The notes: generated from the sequence alone by a model not told the origin. A stretch of 64,000 bases of DNA from Isoetes taiwanensis (GCA_021234155.1 JAJEKV010000049.1:9898292-9962291), one strand, 5' to 3'. Positions 34,017 through 47,829 are shown, numbered from the stretch's first letter. Translations and numbers: made by a program.

Positions 34017-35664
34017 CAAATTAACGGATGGTTTTGCCCAGTACAAGGCTCAGAAGTTAATTTAAAAACCTATCTTTGATAGTGTCTCAAATTATCGCAT
34101 ACTAACATTTGGGTAAGAATCATTGAGGCGGATCGGAAAAAATACAATCTTGGGTGCATGACATCTCCAGATAGGGCACAAAGACATGGCCCTTGGTAAG
34201 CAATAAGGATACACCACGTAACATTGTGGAAAAAATGGTACAGGTGCATTTCTGAGCATGGGCAGCATAGCCTAGTTGGTGGTCTACCCTACTCAGCACA
34301 AGCATAGCGGGCAAGATGGAATAACATGACGAGATGTGAAAATAAGGACATGACCCAGTAAGGTTTGTTTTAGAAATAATTGAGCTTTGTTTTTAGAAAC
34401 ATTTGAGGAGACCACGTAGTATTAAGATGTTATACGGTATGTGGGTGGCATCTCTAGTCTTAATGATGGAGCCAAGTTCTGGGCTAAGGAGAATTAAAAT
34501 ATCGTAAAGTCTTATCTAGACTAATCTGCACTTCCCCTATAAAGGAATATGGCTTCCTGTCAAAGTTAATGCCTAAGGGCATAAATACAATGCCTATGGG
34601 CATAAATACAAGGTTGAACAATTTTGGACACCAAGAAGATGGAAATTAAACAAGCAAGGTTGGACATTATAAAAGCAGAGAAGTGACCACAAGCAAGGTA
34701 TAGATGGCAAAATATTTTCGAGGATGGCAAAGGCATGGTCCTACATGAGTAATAGATTAAAGCATTTTCACATTAATGGCTATAGCTAGGAGACATAAAA
34801 GAAGATGAACATCTTTTGCGAGATGCATATGGGAAGGACTAACACATAGCATATGTTCAAGATCTTGTACGGAATGTTATGCCCGGCCCGGGTTGCCTAG
34901 TCTACCAAACAGTAGCATGTTGGTAAAGCTTGAATAACATGGCGGTTGCAACATAGGTGCATATGATCTGCATTTGAGTATATTGCATAACATCTCGGAT
35001 AGCACACAAGGACATGACCCTAAAAAGTAATAATAAAGCGGACATAGCATCACGGTAAGCACTTAGACATGTAACTTAGGTTAATTGATATCGTTTTGCA
35101 ATGTTAAGCCTAGATGGCGTCTGCTCTACTCGGCCACAAACACAGGTGACAGAATGAACAACATGGGGAGATGTAAAAACAAGGGCGAGTGCCCATAAAA
35201 TGTTATCTTTAGCAATAAGCGATAAACCATGTAGCATTAAAATGTTTAAGTGTATAGGTTCGGCATCTCGGTCTTAAATCTGGTGGGCTTGCTTTGCAGG
35301 CTAAGGAGAATCACAATACTATAGGGTCTCCTCTAGACTAATATGCACTTTCCCCATAAGGGAATATGGTTTTCGTTAAAATTAATGCTTATGGGCATAA
35401 TTGCAAAGTTTGACACAAAATTTGTGCACCCGGAAGGATGGAAATTAAACAAGCAAAGGTGGACAATTTTTTAAAAAATATGTAGAGGTGACTAGAAGCC
35501 GGATATAAGGGGCATAACATTTTGGATTATAAACCATGAAAAATCTTTGGTTTTACATACTAACATTTGGGTAACATTAATTGAGATAGAAAAAAAATAC
35601 AATCTTGGTATTTTAGGGTTCGTGTATCTCTAGGACGAATCTCCCGGAGGCCCTAAGTTACGAT

Positions 35665-36310
35665 AATGGCGGCAAATGGCTGCAAGTACTCATCGATATG
35701 GTATCATGGTAAAGAATCTTTTGCATCGTCATTGGGCATGGACAAGTCGGCCTAGCGGATCTTGTGATCATTCAAATCGACTCCATCTTGAGCGGTACTT
35801 CTTCATCTGCTAAATTTACATGGCTTTCTATTTTAGCTAAAAGCAAATCATGGGCCCGACGCATGGCCCACGATGCATGAGACCACCGCGGTCAAAAGCG
35901 AGAGGCGCTTCTTCAACGACATTTTAATCTTGTCAAACACATGGAAACCGCCTTGGTTCTTGGAAGCGCCTTAGTTCTTGCCGTTCAAATGGCCAAAGCA
36001 AATTAACAAGGCCGAAATGATAGGTCGATCAAAGGGGCGGAATTGATCTACAAGCCCTTTGCAGAAAGAGGAGAAGCCTTTGCTCAACCGAGCAAAATGT
36101 TTCTAATAAGCATTGTAGAGAAGCATCGGGTGGCAAAAAGCCCCACACAAGGAAGGTGGAGATGTCGGCTAATATATCACGAGGGCAACTAGCGGCGAGT
36201 GGAGGATACGGTTATCAAGCACATGGAGCAAAACCGAGAAATACAACAAGTCGCGAACAATGAGGGCGAAATGGATTTGGAGCTTCAAGCGAATCGGGTT
36301 CTTTATGAAT
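35665..36310 (+). CDS. Unrecognised gene-like region, C2
   Basis: The counterpart of 31313-31960. It carries more indels: the WLSILAK stretch is followed by a frame change, so no long open frame survives. Fragments TWLSILAKSKS and AFAQPSKMFLISIVE can be read. The damage clusters at CAG/CTG positions and may be technical. Confidence 0.25.
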
Positions 36311-36920
36311 TAATAATGTTATTTTCGGATTTTTCTGAGAGGCAAGCTGGTTATGCTTTGACTAAATAACAATAAATTAACCCTTAAATCTAGGCTGGTC
36401 ACATGGTGTATAATGCGTAATAGGGCAAAGCGACAAGTAAATTATATCTTTGAACATGGAGTAAATGCGGAAGAATAGATGTAAACTTACGAGATCTTGA
36501 ATATCGGGTTGTAGAAGCGGTATGTCTAAATGGTAAGGTTTTATGCATTTAGTATGCATAGGCTTGGCACGAAAGGATAGCCATAGGTGGAGCAACTCTA
36601 TGCCATAAGACCAACAATGGCACAAAAAGCTGATGGGGCAATGCGCTTGTACCAAAGTGGCTCATATGAACCGACCTTGAGTTGTGAGAATCGATATGTC
36701 ACAACAACCAAATAGCGTGCAATCACCTTATGAGTTATGATTAGTATTACAATAGAATTACGGGACTCAGTTTCCCTTTGGAATTCGGATCTGGTCCACG
36801 TAGGAGACCATAGGCTCCTATCTTTGAAATTTAACTATTATTCTTATTATCTGCTTGAATTCTTTTTTTGAGCTATCTTAAATCTTTGAATTATTTGGAT
36901 TATATTATGAAGTATATAAT

Positions 36921-37035
36921 TTGGTGAAGGCGTTAAGCGGGTGCTTGACTATTTGCTTACACGCTAATCCCTCTCTTGGTTACCCATTAGGCTAACACTT
37001 GGTTGGTTGGATTGCGGTAGGTCCTAACACCTCGA
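36921..37035 (+). ncRNA. C/D structured element, C2 copy
   Basis: Same order of blocks as C1, with several small indels (for example AAGCGGGTGCTTGAC and GGTAGGTCCTAACAC). Confidence 0.35.
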
Positions 37036-38249
37036 TTCATGCATTTTTTGATGTTTTGGATCTTTGTGGAAGTTAAGGATACGTGAAGAAATATAATTTG
37101 AAGCATTGAGACAAAGGCGGCATTATCAATTTACGTAAAATCGTCTTGTTTGTTACATTTTGAGTAAGGTAATGCCTTTTAAATTACAAAATCCTTTCTA
37201 GTATATGACTCAATCTATTCAATAATGGGATGGACCACACTTATTGATGGATGTTGAGGTGAAACTATGGCTTATGGAAGCCTTCTAGGCGATGACTAAA
37301 CCCGGGATTGTAAGTCTTTCTTTTTGAATGCGATGGAAAATGTTTATCTGCTTCTCTGGGCTGTAAAATGGAAAAAAGGCTTGCAAGGAATTAGCACAAT
37401 CTATACGAATTGAGGCATTGAGTGATTTCTGATTTCTTTTCGATTTACGTATTCATTTTAAAAGCAGTCTACATATATCTTGAGCATGGCATATATATGA
37501 ATTTAATTAAAAAAGCTTTTGCTTAAAGATATCCTCGGGTACGTTGCTAGTGTATGGTATAATCCATGGAACAAGAATTTGTAAAAGCGTGGAATATTTA
37601 AGATTACAACAAAGAATATGATGATGTATTAATGACATATGTCAATAAATGTTGGATCTCAAGGCTATCTCGGCCTTATGGTGAGGCGATAATTTCTAAA
37701 GCCCATGGTTTAGAAAGCCAAGTCTTTGGTCAAGGCTTTGGCAAGTTTATATATTAGTGACTTGATTACACGGTTTAACTAGTGTGAGTCTTGGAGATCC
37801 AACTCTAGTAATGCTTGCCTTCTTGAACATGTGGAATAGCATGACTTGTAGTTGCGGATGTGATGCATGTGTTTGATAATATACTAAGCATTCTTTCTAG
37901 CAGGAAGCAAATATGGAGAACAACTATGATATGGTACATGAAGCTATAGATCAACAAGATACTCTTGGTAAGTATTTGGATGGATGGTATATGGCGATTG
38001 CAAAACAAGGACTAATGGCGCATTGCAGAAAAGGATGGTCATTGGAGGCATGCACATTCTAGGTAATGCCTACCTTAAAAAAGTTTTTTTTCAAAAAAGC
38101 ATATGCTAAAATAAGTGAGCAATCTGTGTATGACTAGACTACAAAAGTACGGCCTTTGGCCAAACATAGCAAGCCCTGGTACCATTAAAAGCAAATATGC
38201 CCAATGATATGCGGTATTGGCGGCTATGGTTTCTTAACATTAGTATAGT

Positions 38250-38338
38250 CGGGGGGATCCCTATGAGTATAGGGGTCCTCTTTGTCCCCCTATACTAGCC
38301 GAGTATTCAACGCCTTGGGTTGGAGGTAGGGTTTAGCT
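38250..38338 (+). other. 3' unit module, C2 end
   Basis: G-run, then AGTATAGGGG (38266-38275) pairing perfectly with CCCCTATACT (38287-38296), then GGGTTGGAGGTAGGG and the TA palindrome. Confidence 0.7.
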
Positions 38339-38363
38339 TATATATATACATATATATATATAT
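38339..38363. repeat. TA palindrome between C2 and C3
   Basis: Same TA palindrome with central ACA as at the C1/C2 border, two bases longer. Confidence 0.9.
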
Positions 38364-40037
38364 CAAATTAACGGATGGTTTTGCCCAGTACAAGGCTCAG
38401 AAGTTAATTTAAAAACCTATCTTTGATAGTGTCTCAAATTATCTGCATACTAACATTTGGGTAAGAATCGTGAGGCAGATCGGAAAAAATACAATCTTGG
38501 GTTGCATGACATCTCCGGATAGGGCACAAAGACATGGCCCTTGGTAAGCAATAAGGATACACCACGTAACATTGTGGAAAAAATGGTGCAGGTGCATTTT
38601 GAAACATAGGCGGACATAGCCTAGTTGGTGGTCTACCCTACTCAAAGCACAAGCATAAGCGGGCAAGATGGAATAACATGGCGAGATGTGAAAATAAGGA
38701 CATGACCGGTAAGGTTTGTTTTTAGAAATAATTGAGCTTTGTTTTAGGAAAACATTTGAGGGGAGACGTAGTATTAAGATGTTATACGGTATGTGGGTGG
38801 CATCTCTAGTCTTAATGATGGAGCCAAGTTGCGGGCTAAGGAGAATTAAAATATCGTAAAGTCTTATCTAGACTAATCGCACTTCCCCTATAAAGGAATA
38901 TGGCTTCTGTCAAAGTTAATGCCTAAGGGCATAAATACAATGCCTATGGGCATAAATAAAAGGTTGAACAGAATTTTGGACACCAAGAAGATGGAAATTA
39001 AACAAAGCAAGGTTGGACATTATAAAAAGCAGAGGTGACCACAAGCAAGGTATAGATGGCAAAATATTTTCGGGATGGCAAAGGCATGGTCCTACATGAG
39101 TAATAGATTAAAAGCATTTTCACATTAATGGCTATAGCTAGAGACATAAAAGAAGATGAACATACTTGCTTGAGATGCATATGGGAAGGACTAACACATA
39201 GCATATGTTCAAGATCTTTGATGCGGAATGTTATGCCCGGCCAGGTTGCCTAGTCTACCAAGCGTTAGCATGTTGGTAAAGCTTGAATAACATGGAGGAT
39301 TTGCAACATAGGTGCATATGATCTCACGCATTTGAGTATATTCTCTGCATAACATCTCCGGATAGCACACAAGGACATGACCCTAAAAAGTAATAATAAG
39401 CTGACATAGCATACAAAAGCAGGGCAGGCATGTAACTTAGGTTCGTGATATCGTTTTGCAATGTTAAGCCTAGATGGCGATGCTGCTCTACCGGCCAAGC
39501 CAAAGTGGCAGAATGAACAACATGGGGAGATGTAAAAACAAGGGCAGTGCCCATAAAATGTTATCTTTAGCAATAACTGATAAACCATGTAGCATTAAAA
39601 TGTTTAAGTGTATAGGTTCAGCATCTCCAGTCTTAAATCACTGGTGGGCTTGCTTTCTGGGCTAAGGAGAATCACAATACTATAGGGTCTCCTCTAGACT
39701 AATATGCACTTTCCCCATAAGGGAATATGGTTTTCCGTTAAAATTAATGCTTATGGGCATAATTGCAAAGTTTGACACAAGCTGTGCACCAGAAGGATGG
39801 AAATTAAACAAGCAAAGGTGGACAATTTTTTTTAAAAAAATATGTAGAGGTGACTAGAAGCCAGATATAAGGGGCATAACATTTTCGGATTGCATAAACC
39901 ATGAAAAATGCTGGTTTTTTTTACATACTAACATTTGGGTAACATTCGTGAGATAGAACAGAAAAAATACAATACTGGCTGTTTAGGGTTCGTGTATCTC
40001 TAGGACGAATCTCCCAGAGGCCCTAAGTTCTGATAAT

Positions 40038-40690
40038 GGCGGCAAATGGCTGCAAGTACTCATCTGATATGGTATCATGGTAAAGAATGCTGCATCGTCA
40101 TTGGGCATGGACAAGTCTGGCCTAGCAGATGCCGCAGTCATGCAAATCGGCTCCATCTTGAACTGGTACTTCTTCATCCTGCTAAATTTACATGGCTTTC
40201 TATTTTAGCTAAAGCAAATCATGGAGCCGACATGGCCACGATGCATGAGACCACACGGTCAAAAAGCAGAGAGGCTGCTTCACGGCAGCATTTTAATACT
40301 GTCAAACACATCTGGAAACCGCCTTGGTTCTTGGAAGAGCGCCTTGGTTCTTGCCGTTCAAATGGCCAAGAGCAAATTAACAAGGCCCGAAATGATAGGT
40401 CTGATCAAAGGGGCCGGAATTGATCTACAAGCCCTTTGCAAGAAAGAGGAGGAAGCCTTTGCTCAACCGAGCAAAATGTTTCTAATGAGCATTGTAGAGA
40501 AGCATCGGCTGGCAAAAAGCCCCAACACAAGGAAGGGTGGAGATGTCAGCTAATATATCACAGGCAACTAGCAGCAGAGTGGAGGATACACAGTTATCAA
40601 GCACATGGAGCAAGAGCACGAAATACAACAAGTGCAGAACAATGAGGACGAAATGGATTTGGAGCTTCAACTGAATCAGGTTCTTTATGA
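40038..40690 (+). CDS. Unrecognised gene-like region, C3 (best copy)
   Basis: Overlapping plus frames of 125 codons (40046-40423) and 110 codons (40221-40553) cover the region. They share KFTWLSILAKANHGADMA, then KLTRPEMIGLIKGAGIDLQA and EEEAFAQPSKMFLMSIVE, and end with a Lys/Arg-rich part. No signal peptide, membrane segment or catalytic motif is visible. The middle has a charged amphipathic character. Of the three copies this has the longest frames and is the one to use for homology searches. I do not recognise the family. Confidence 0.35.
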
Positions 40691-41296
40691 ATTAATAATG
40701 TTACTCGGATTTTACAGAGGCAACTGGTTATGCTTTGACTAAATAACAATAAATTAACCCTTAAATCTAGGCTGGTCACATGGTGTATAATCTGTAATAG
40801 GGCAAAGCAGCAAGTAAATTATATGCTGAACATGGAGTAAATGCAGAAGAATAGATGTAAACTTACGAATCTTGAATATCTGGTTGTAGAACAGGTATGT
40901 CTAAATGGTAAGGTTTATCTGCATTTAGTATGCATAGGCTTGGCCTGAAAGGATAGCCATAGGTGGAGGCAACTCTATGCCATAAGACCAGCAATGGCAC
41001 AAGAAAGCTGATGGGGCAATGCGCTTGTACCGTGGCTCATATGAACCGACCTTGAGTTGACAGGAATCTGATATGTCACAACAACCAAATAGCGTGCAAT
41101 CTGCAACAGAGTTATGATTCGTATTACAATAGAATTACAGGACTCCGTTTCCCCTTTGGAATTCAGATCTGGTCCACGTAGGAGACCATAGGCTCCTATG
41201 CTGAAATTTAACTGTTATTCTTATTATCTGCTGAATTCTTTTTTTTGAGCTATCTTAAATACTGAATTATTTGGATTATATTATGAAGTATATAAT

Positions 41297-41412
41297 TTGG
41301 TGAAGGGCGTTAAGCCGTGCTTGACTATTGCTTACCTGCTAATCCCTCTCTTGGTTACCCATTAGGCTAACACTTGACTGGTTGGATTGCAGGTAACCGG
41401 TCTAGCACCTCC
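41297..41412 (+). ncRNA. C/D structured element, C3 copy
   Basis: GTGCTTGAC (41317-41325) can pair with GTCTAGCAC (41400-41408) at eight of nine positions across a 74-nt loop. In D1 the equivalent stem has different bases and a 73-nt loop. GGTGA near the start can pair with TTACC in the loop. An AG of GATTGCAG at about 41390 resembles a splice acceptor. Confidence 0.4.
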
Positions 41413-42629
41413 AGATTCATGCATTTTTTGATGTTTTGGATACTGTGGAAGTTAAGGATACGTGAAGAAATATAATTCTGAAGCATTGAGACAAGGCAGC
41501 ATTATCAATTTCTGTAAAATCGTCTTGTTTGTTACATTTGAGTAAGGTAATGCCTTTTAAATTACAAAATCCTTTCTAGTATATGACTCAATCTATTCAA
41601 TAATGGGATGGACCACACTTATTGATGGATGTTGAGGTGAAACTATGGCTTATGGAAGCCTTCTAGACAGTGACTAAACCAGGATTGTAAGTCTTTCTTT
41701 TTGAATGCGATGGAAAATGTTTATCTGCTTCTCTGGGCTGTAAAATGGAAAAAAGGCTTGCAAGGAATTAGCACAATCTATACGAATTGAGGCATTGACT
41801 GATTTCTGATTTCTTTCTGATTTCTGTATTCATTTTAAAACAGGTCTACATATAATACTGAGCATGGCATATATGAATTTAATTAAAAAAAAGCTTTTGC
41901 TTAAAGATATCCTCAGGGCGCACGTTGCTAGTGTATGGTATAATCCATGGAACAAGAATTTGTAAAACAGTGGAATATTTAAGATTACAACAAAGAATAT
42001 GATGATGTATTAATGACATATGTCAATAAATGTTGGATCTCAAGGCTATCAGCCTTATGGTCGAACCGATAATTTCTAAAGCCCATGGTTTAGAAAGCCA
42101 AGTCTTTGGTCAAGGCTTTGGCAAGTTTATATATTAGTGACTTGATTACACGGTTTAACTAGTGTGAGTCTTGGAGATCCAACTCTAGTAATATACGCCT
42201 TCTTTGAACATGTGGAATAGCATGACTTGTAGTTGCGGATGTGATGCATGTGTTTGATAATATACTAAGCATTCTTTCTAGCGAGGAAGCAAATATGGAG
42301 AACAACTATGATATATGGTACATGAAGCTATAGATCAACAAGATACTCTTGGTCGAATTTGGATGGATGGTATATGGCGGTGCAAAACAAGGACTAATGG
42401 GCATTGCGAGGAAAAGGATGGTCATTGGAGGCATGCACATTCTAGGTAATGCCTACCTTAAAAAGTTTTTTTCAAAAAGCATATGCTAAAATAAGTGAGC
42501 AACTGTATGACTAGACTACAAAAGTACGGCCTTTGGCCAAACATAGCAAGCCCACCGCGTACCATTAAAAAGCAAATATGCCACTGATATGCGTGTGTTG
42601 GCGGCTATGGTTTCTTAACATTAGTATAG

Positions 42630-42718
42630 TCGGCGGGGGATCCCTATGAGTATAGGGTCCCTCGTCCCTATACTCAGCAGGTATTTCACTGCCTTCCGGT
42701 TGGAGGTAGGGTTTAGCT
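42630..42718 (+). other. 3' unit module, C3 end
   Basis: G-run, perfect stem GAGTATAGGG (42648-42657) with CCCTATACTC (42666-42675), then GGTTGGAGGTAGGG and the TA palindrome. Confidence 0.7.
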
Positions 42719-42741
42719 TATATATATACATATATATATAT
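42719..42741. repeat. TA palindrome between C3 and C4
   Basis: Same TA palindrome with central ACA as the other C borders. Confidence 0.9.
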
Positions 42742-44083
42742 CAAATTAACGGATGGTTTTGCCCAGTACAAGGCTCAGAAGTTAATTTAAAAACCTATCT
42801 TTGATAGTGTCTCAAATTATCTGCATACTAACATTTGGGTAAGAATCGTGAGGCGTGTCGGAAAAAATACAATCTTGGGCTGCATGACATCTCGGATAGG
42901 GCACAAAGACATGGCCCTTGGTAAGCAATAAGGATACACCACATAACATTGTGGAAAAAATGGTAAGGTGCATTTCTGAGCATGGGCAGCATAGCCTAGT
43001 TGGTGGTCTACCCTACTCAGCACAAGCATAGCGGGCAAGATGGAATAACATGACGAGATGTGAAAATAAGGACATGACCCAGTAAGGTTTGTTTTTAGAA
43101 ATAATTGAGCTTTGTTTTTAGAAACATTTGAGGAGACACGTAGTATTAAGATGTTATACGGTATGTGGGTGGCATCTCTAGTCTTAATGATGGAGCCAAG
43201 TTCTGGGCTAAGGAGAATTAAAATATCGTGAAAGTCTTATCTAGACTAATGCACTTCCCTATAAAGGAATATGGCTTCCTGTCAAAGTTAATGCCTAAGG
43301 GCATAAATACAATGCCTATGGGCATAAATACAAGGTTGAACACAGGCTGGACACCAAGAAGATGGAAATTAAACAAGCAAGGTTGGACATTATAAAAACG
43401 CAGAGGTGACCACAAGCAAGGTATAGATGGCAAAATATTTTCAGGATGGCAAAGGCATGGTCCTACATGAGTAATAGATTAAAGCATTTTCACATTAATG
43501 GCTATAGCTAGGAGACATAAAAGAAGATGAACATACTGCGCGAGATGCATATGGGAAGGACTAACACATAGCATATGTTCAAGATACTTTGTTCGGAATG
43601 TTATGCCCAGCAGGTTGCCTAGTCTACCAAACAGTAGCATGTTGGTAAAGTTTCAATAACGTGAAGAATTGCAACATAGATACATATGATCTTCTGCATT
43701 AGAGTATAGTCTGCACAACAGCTCCAGATAGCACACAAGGACATGACCCTAAAGAAAATAATAAGAGCAAAGATAGCATACAAAGAAGCACCGACATGTA
43801 ACTTACGTTCGTGATATCGTTTTGCAATGTTAAGCCTAGATGGCGGTCTGCTCTACTCAGCACAAGCACAAGGTGGCAAGACTGAACAACATGAGGAGAT
43901 GGAAAAAAAGGGCAAGTGCCCATAAAATGTTATCTTTAGCAATAACCGATAAACCATGTAGCATTAAAATGTTTAAGTGTATAGGTTCAAAGATCTCCGG
44001 TCTTAAATCCTTTGGTGGGCTTGCTTTCTGGGCTAAGGAGAATCACAATACTATAGGGTCTCCTCTAGACTAATATGCACTTT
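42742..44083 (+). repeat. C unit, 3'-truncated copy C4
   Basis: The first 1.34 kb of a C unit. It stops within ATATGCACTTTC, where other copies continue CCCATAAG, and is fused directly to a 5'-truncated D unit without a TA tract. Confidence 0.92.
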
Positions 44084-44099
44084 CTAAAAATTGGCAATG

Positions 44100-45340
44100 A
44101 AGCCACTTCTATAATGAGGTTGCTAAGGTTTAATGACCAATTACAGGGCTTGTGCAAGCATCTTCGGGCCAAGGTGAAATTACAAACACTACCTTCGTGA
44201 TTTACAGAAGGCTACGCCTACGGGAAGTTGGAATATGTGTGCCCCGATGTAAACGAACCAAATGTACAAGTTGGTGGAACCATATGACTTGTGAGTGGTT
44301 TTATTTATGGTATGCCTAGCCCTGTCACTTCGCTGTCCGAGATATCGTATTCATGATGTATCTATTGCCCTGGATAATACCATTGGGGAGTACGAATAAT
44401 GCATGCACTTAGGCGGTCTGGCGGACATGCAATTTGTAAGCAATTTGTGGATATTCCCATAAATGGTAAATGGAGAGCACCAAACGAGTTCTCAAGGTAA
44501 TGGCTCAAGGGGTTGACCTTCATGTGCACATGAGCATCTTTGGGGTAAGGTGAGATTACACCGGTGGCAAAGCATAAAACCTTGTGGCACTAGATAAATT
44601 ATCTCGAAATATGACCAAAGATTGTGGAGTAAGCTTTGGCAATTTGGTAAGTGCCACAAAACATGGTAAACGTTTTGGCAATCTAAAACCATGGAAATTG
44701 CTCAACATTTGCAAAATAGAGAAATTGTGATTGATTTGGGCTTGTCAACGAATTGCGGTGGTGCAACATCTTAAATATGACCTTGAAATATCCTATGTGG
44801 ATTGTCAAAGAGCACATGAAGTGTAAATTTGAAAAAATACTAACAAACGGGGCATTTTTATTGTTATGACAAGGTATTGGAAAAGCAAAGGGGCAAGCAA
44901 TATGTGACGTGTTCATTCAAGCTAAGGATTTGATTTATTCTACTTTTTGCAAGGTCATTTATGGCAGAAAATGTTAAGGTGAAAAATAAGAAGGGCCTCA
45001 CTTTGATAAAGCACATGCAACCTTCGTAGTGCATGCTTGCCACTTGGCATTCAAATGATTTAATGAGTTTGCATGCCTTTCTTACTAACCTTTATTTTAC
45101 ATCTAGTAATGCACTTTCATGGGCATCGTGAAGAAGGCATTGTGGGTTTTTTGCTTTGTCCTAAAGGACGCATGAAAGGCACAAAAAAGCAGGATATTTC
45201 CGTAAAGTGGAGCTACAAGCGGACATGTCATGGTAATGGCTCAAGAGGCTAATATGGAGACGTATGCAATTTTTATCAAGGTAACAAAATTGACAAGGTA
45301 ATAAATAATGGTCAAAAATTATATGAGATTAGGGTAAACT
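44100..45340 (+). CDS. Unrecognised gene-like region, D1
   Basis: Plus-strand peptides conserved in all three D copies occur in order: a short Arg/Cys-rich part ending near 44300; DCGVSFGNLVSATKHGKRF (about 44620-44680); LLNICKIEKL-type sequence where D2 reads EHLQNREIVIDLGLSTNC; CDVFIQAKDLIYSTFCKVI (about 44900-44960); and GFLLCPKGRMKGTKK (about 45145). A GGTAAG within the second stretch could be a donor. No long frame survives here. The product is unknown. Confidence 0.25.
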
Positions 45341-46525
45341 AGTTCATTACGCGATGACCAACGACTAAGGGAAAGCCGTGTGGGATTGCTACCAAATGGG
45401 GTTCGCATTTCTCGCTCTCAAGACTGATCCGGTCCGCGATGTTTAATCGGGCGATCATGGCATTATGTGCACCATGATCAAGACCAGATAGCCGATCTAG
45501 GGTGGAAGATGCTCTTTCCATTAGAGAGCAAGGTCTGTCTAGCGTAATCTTCGAACCGAGAGGAGCAAACCATGAACAATGACGAGGAGATCAATGCTAG
45601 AATGGCTCCATCCTAACCGTGTTCTTTGCTTGGGATTCTACTTGTGGCATTTTGAACTCATGGTTTTTTATAAGTTTATGACTTAGAGGCTTTGTCTCGA
45701 TCTTTTGCAACATAAATTAAATCTAGAAAGATCCTTAGCATGGCTTGTCTCGCATAGTAACTGGATAGAATCATCGTGTTTTTAGTTTTTACGGAGCTCG
45801 CACGTTTTTTCTTAGAAAAGCCCTACTCAAGAGCTGTTTAGGATCTAAACGATGGTGTACGGGATAAAAGAATGGAAGCTGACCTCAAGATCTTTGGATT
45901 TATCCTTATTTGCAGTGCACAGGAATGTGTAACTTGCATCTTGCTCCCTATCCATTATTTTTAGAATGGATTTAATAGTAGAATTGAATGAGTGATGTGA
46001 ATACATGAGGGGTATTAACATCCGAATGTAAAAAAGGTCGACAGAATAGTAGAATAATATGGTAGCCTTGATTGTGGAATTTAATATTTAACATCCGATG
46101 ACAAAAGTCTATAGAACCGGGCTAATCTTGAGACTTTATTATGGATATGTAATCTCACCTCCTATCTTGATGTATTTGAAACGACCTCTCCCGAGGTTTA
46201 TTATCGAGAGGAGATATCAGCCACGATTACATAGGCTCCACTTAAGCATGGAACATAAAAATCTGTGAGAATAATCTAATATTGAATTCGGTTTTGCAGC
46301 CCACTTTTATTCTCGAAGCTTTTGCATAATACAAGATTGGATTTGTGGCCTTGCCTATATGTTGCTTTATCATTTGACTCAACAGTTGGAGAAACAAGAG
46401 CATGTCATGGCAACCCCACCGAAAAAGCCAATGGTTTAACTTAGCATTTGAATTTAATCTGCTGATAATTATGGAACGGTTTTGAAACCCACACAATGTT
46501 TGTTATTTGAGCTCTTAAATAATGT

Positions 46526-46660
46526 TTGGTAAAGGGCGATAAGCCGAGTAAAGTTATAGCTTAATTGCCGGTTCCTTTCTAGTTTACCCTTCTCAGGCTA
46601 ACTCTAGACTGATTGACTGCAGGTAACCAACTTTACTCTTCCAAATATGCTCGTATTTGG
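46526..46660 (+). ncRNA. C/D structured element, D1 copy
   Basis: GAGTAAAGTT (46546-46555) pairs perfectly with AACTTTACTC (46629-46638) around 73 nt. GGTAAA pairs with TTTACC inside. TCTAGTT can pair with AACTCTAGA with one bulge. It is followed by a hairpin CCAAATA/TATTTGG with loop TGCTCG (about 46641-46660). Confidence 0.4.
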
Positions 46661-47710
46661 ATTTGGATGAAGTCTTGAACAATGAAGAAAATATTTCTAC
46701 TACAAGATCTGAGGAATTTCGCCTATTATGGTTTGAATTATGCTTTCATTGATTCTGGTAAGTGCATTAGCAGAGCACATGGATAAATATCTTGTAACAT
46801 GTGTCAAATTTTGACGATTTCTAAACTGGATATGAACATCTGAGGTAATTCTATGGATTTGAAATAATGACTGAGCTGTTATCCTGCTGTAATCTGCTAG
46901 TATGTTTAATGGAAAAAAGAATATTTGGAATTCATTTGAGCAGTTGTTTATGGTACGAGATTTAATAATCTGAATATAGAACATACAGCCTGGAGTTTTT
47001 TCCAGAAAAATATATCCAGTGTACAATTATGCTTACATTTGAGCACACAGAAACTGACATGCAAATATTTGAAGAGTTAAATGCTTAAGAATGTATTCGT
47101 CTAAATACAGCAGTGTATTAGAAATTCAAGTTACACGGAATTGGTGAATATTTGCATGGGCATGCTTATGGATTATGATCATGAACCGACATGAAATAGG
47201 TTTTTTGCATGTCTTAAAGTCGTAAAGATTTAAGATATTGGTTCCTAAGGCTCCCCTAGTTTGACTAGGGACTGATAAGTTCTCTTTGGCTTTAAGCTTT
47301 ATGTTTAAGGCCAAGGGAATGGTCTGTACGTTCTGGGAACGGAAAGGCTTCGGATATATTCATTGACTTCAGTTTATTGGTTTAACCAATTTGAGCCTTA
47401 GGAACCAAGGTGGATTGTTTTTCTTGTCTTAAATAGCATTTTATATGCGTTTACACTTATCATTCTGATTCCAGAAGTTCTAACGTTTTCCTGAATTTTA
47501 GGAGGGAATACAACGTAAATGAGGAAATCTCTCAAATTCCTGAAATGGAGAGTACTCAGCTTGCAAATAAGGAATCTTCAGAGTGATACATAGACCTTGT
47601 TGCTTTGGGGCAAACCAACAAACGTCAATCATGGCGATTAATGGAGCAAGATACCCACGTGGTGGTTTTTACATACAAACAAGGTACTCTGGTTACATAT
47701 TCAAGACACA

Positions 47711-47829
47711 AACTTGCTTTGCAAGCATTAGCCCCTTGGGCAAAACTGGCTATTATGCCTTTACTTCAGAACTTGCTTTGCAAGCAATAGCCCCTTGGGC
47801 AAAACTGGCTATTATGCCTTTACTTCAGG
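47711..47829. repeat. 59-bp tandem repeat, D1
   Basis: Two adjacent copies start AACTTGCTTTGCAAGCA and end TATTATGCCTTTACTTCAG. A third, diverged copy is at about 48244-48330. The period is not a multiple of three. Each copy begins with the small hairpin CTTGC/GCAAG. A 94-codon frame (47583-47867) crosses it, reading LALQAIAPWAKLAIMPLLQ once. Confidence 0.8.

Larger units (their letters stand above)
34017..38338 (+). repeat. C unit, copy C2
   Basis: A full copy of C1 with about the same length. Most differences are at CWG-type sites, such as CCCAGTACAAGGCTCAG here against CCCGGTACAAGGCTCGG in C1. The gene-like part is at about 35665-36310. Confidence 0.95.
38364..42718 (+). repeat. C unit, copy C3
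   Basis: A full C copy. It reads CAG or CTG at many positions where C1 and C2 read CG, CGG or CTTTG, so it may be the least altered copy in its middle part. Confidence 0.95.

Noticed and set aside
29670-44083. Repeat arrays as a CRISPR locus
   Set aside because: Units are kilobases long with internal structure. There are no 25-40 bp repeats with unique spacers and no cas genes.
46556-46610. tRNA-like ATAGCTTAA and GGTTCC inside the C/D element
   Set aside because: The spacing does not form a cloverleaf, and the bases are better explained by the long-range stem of the element.
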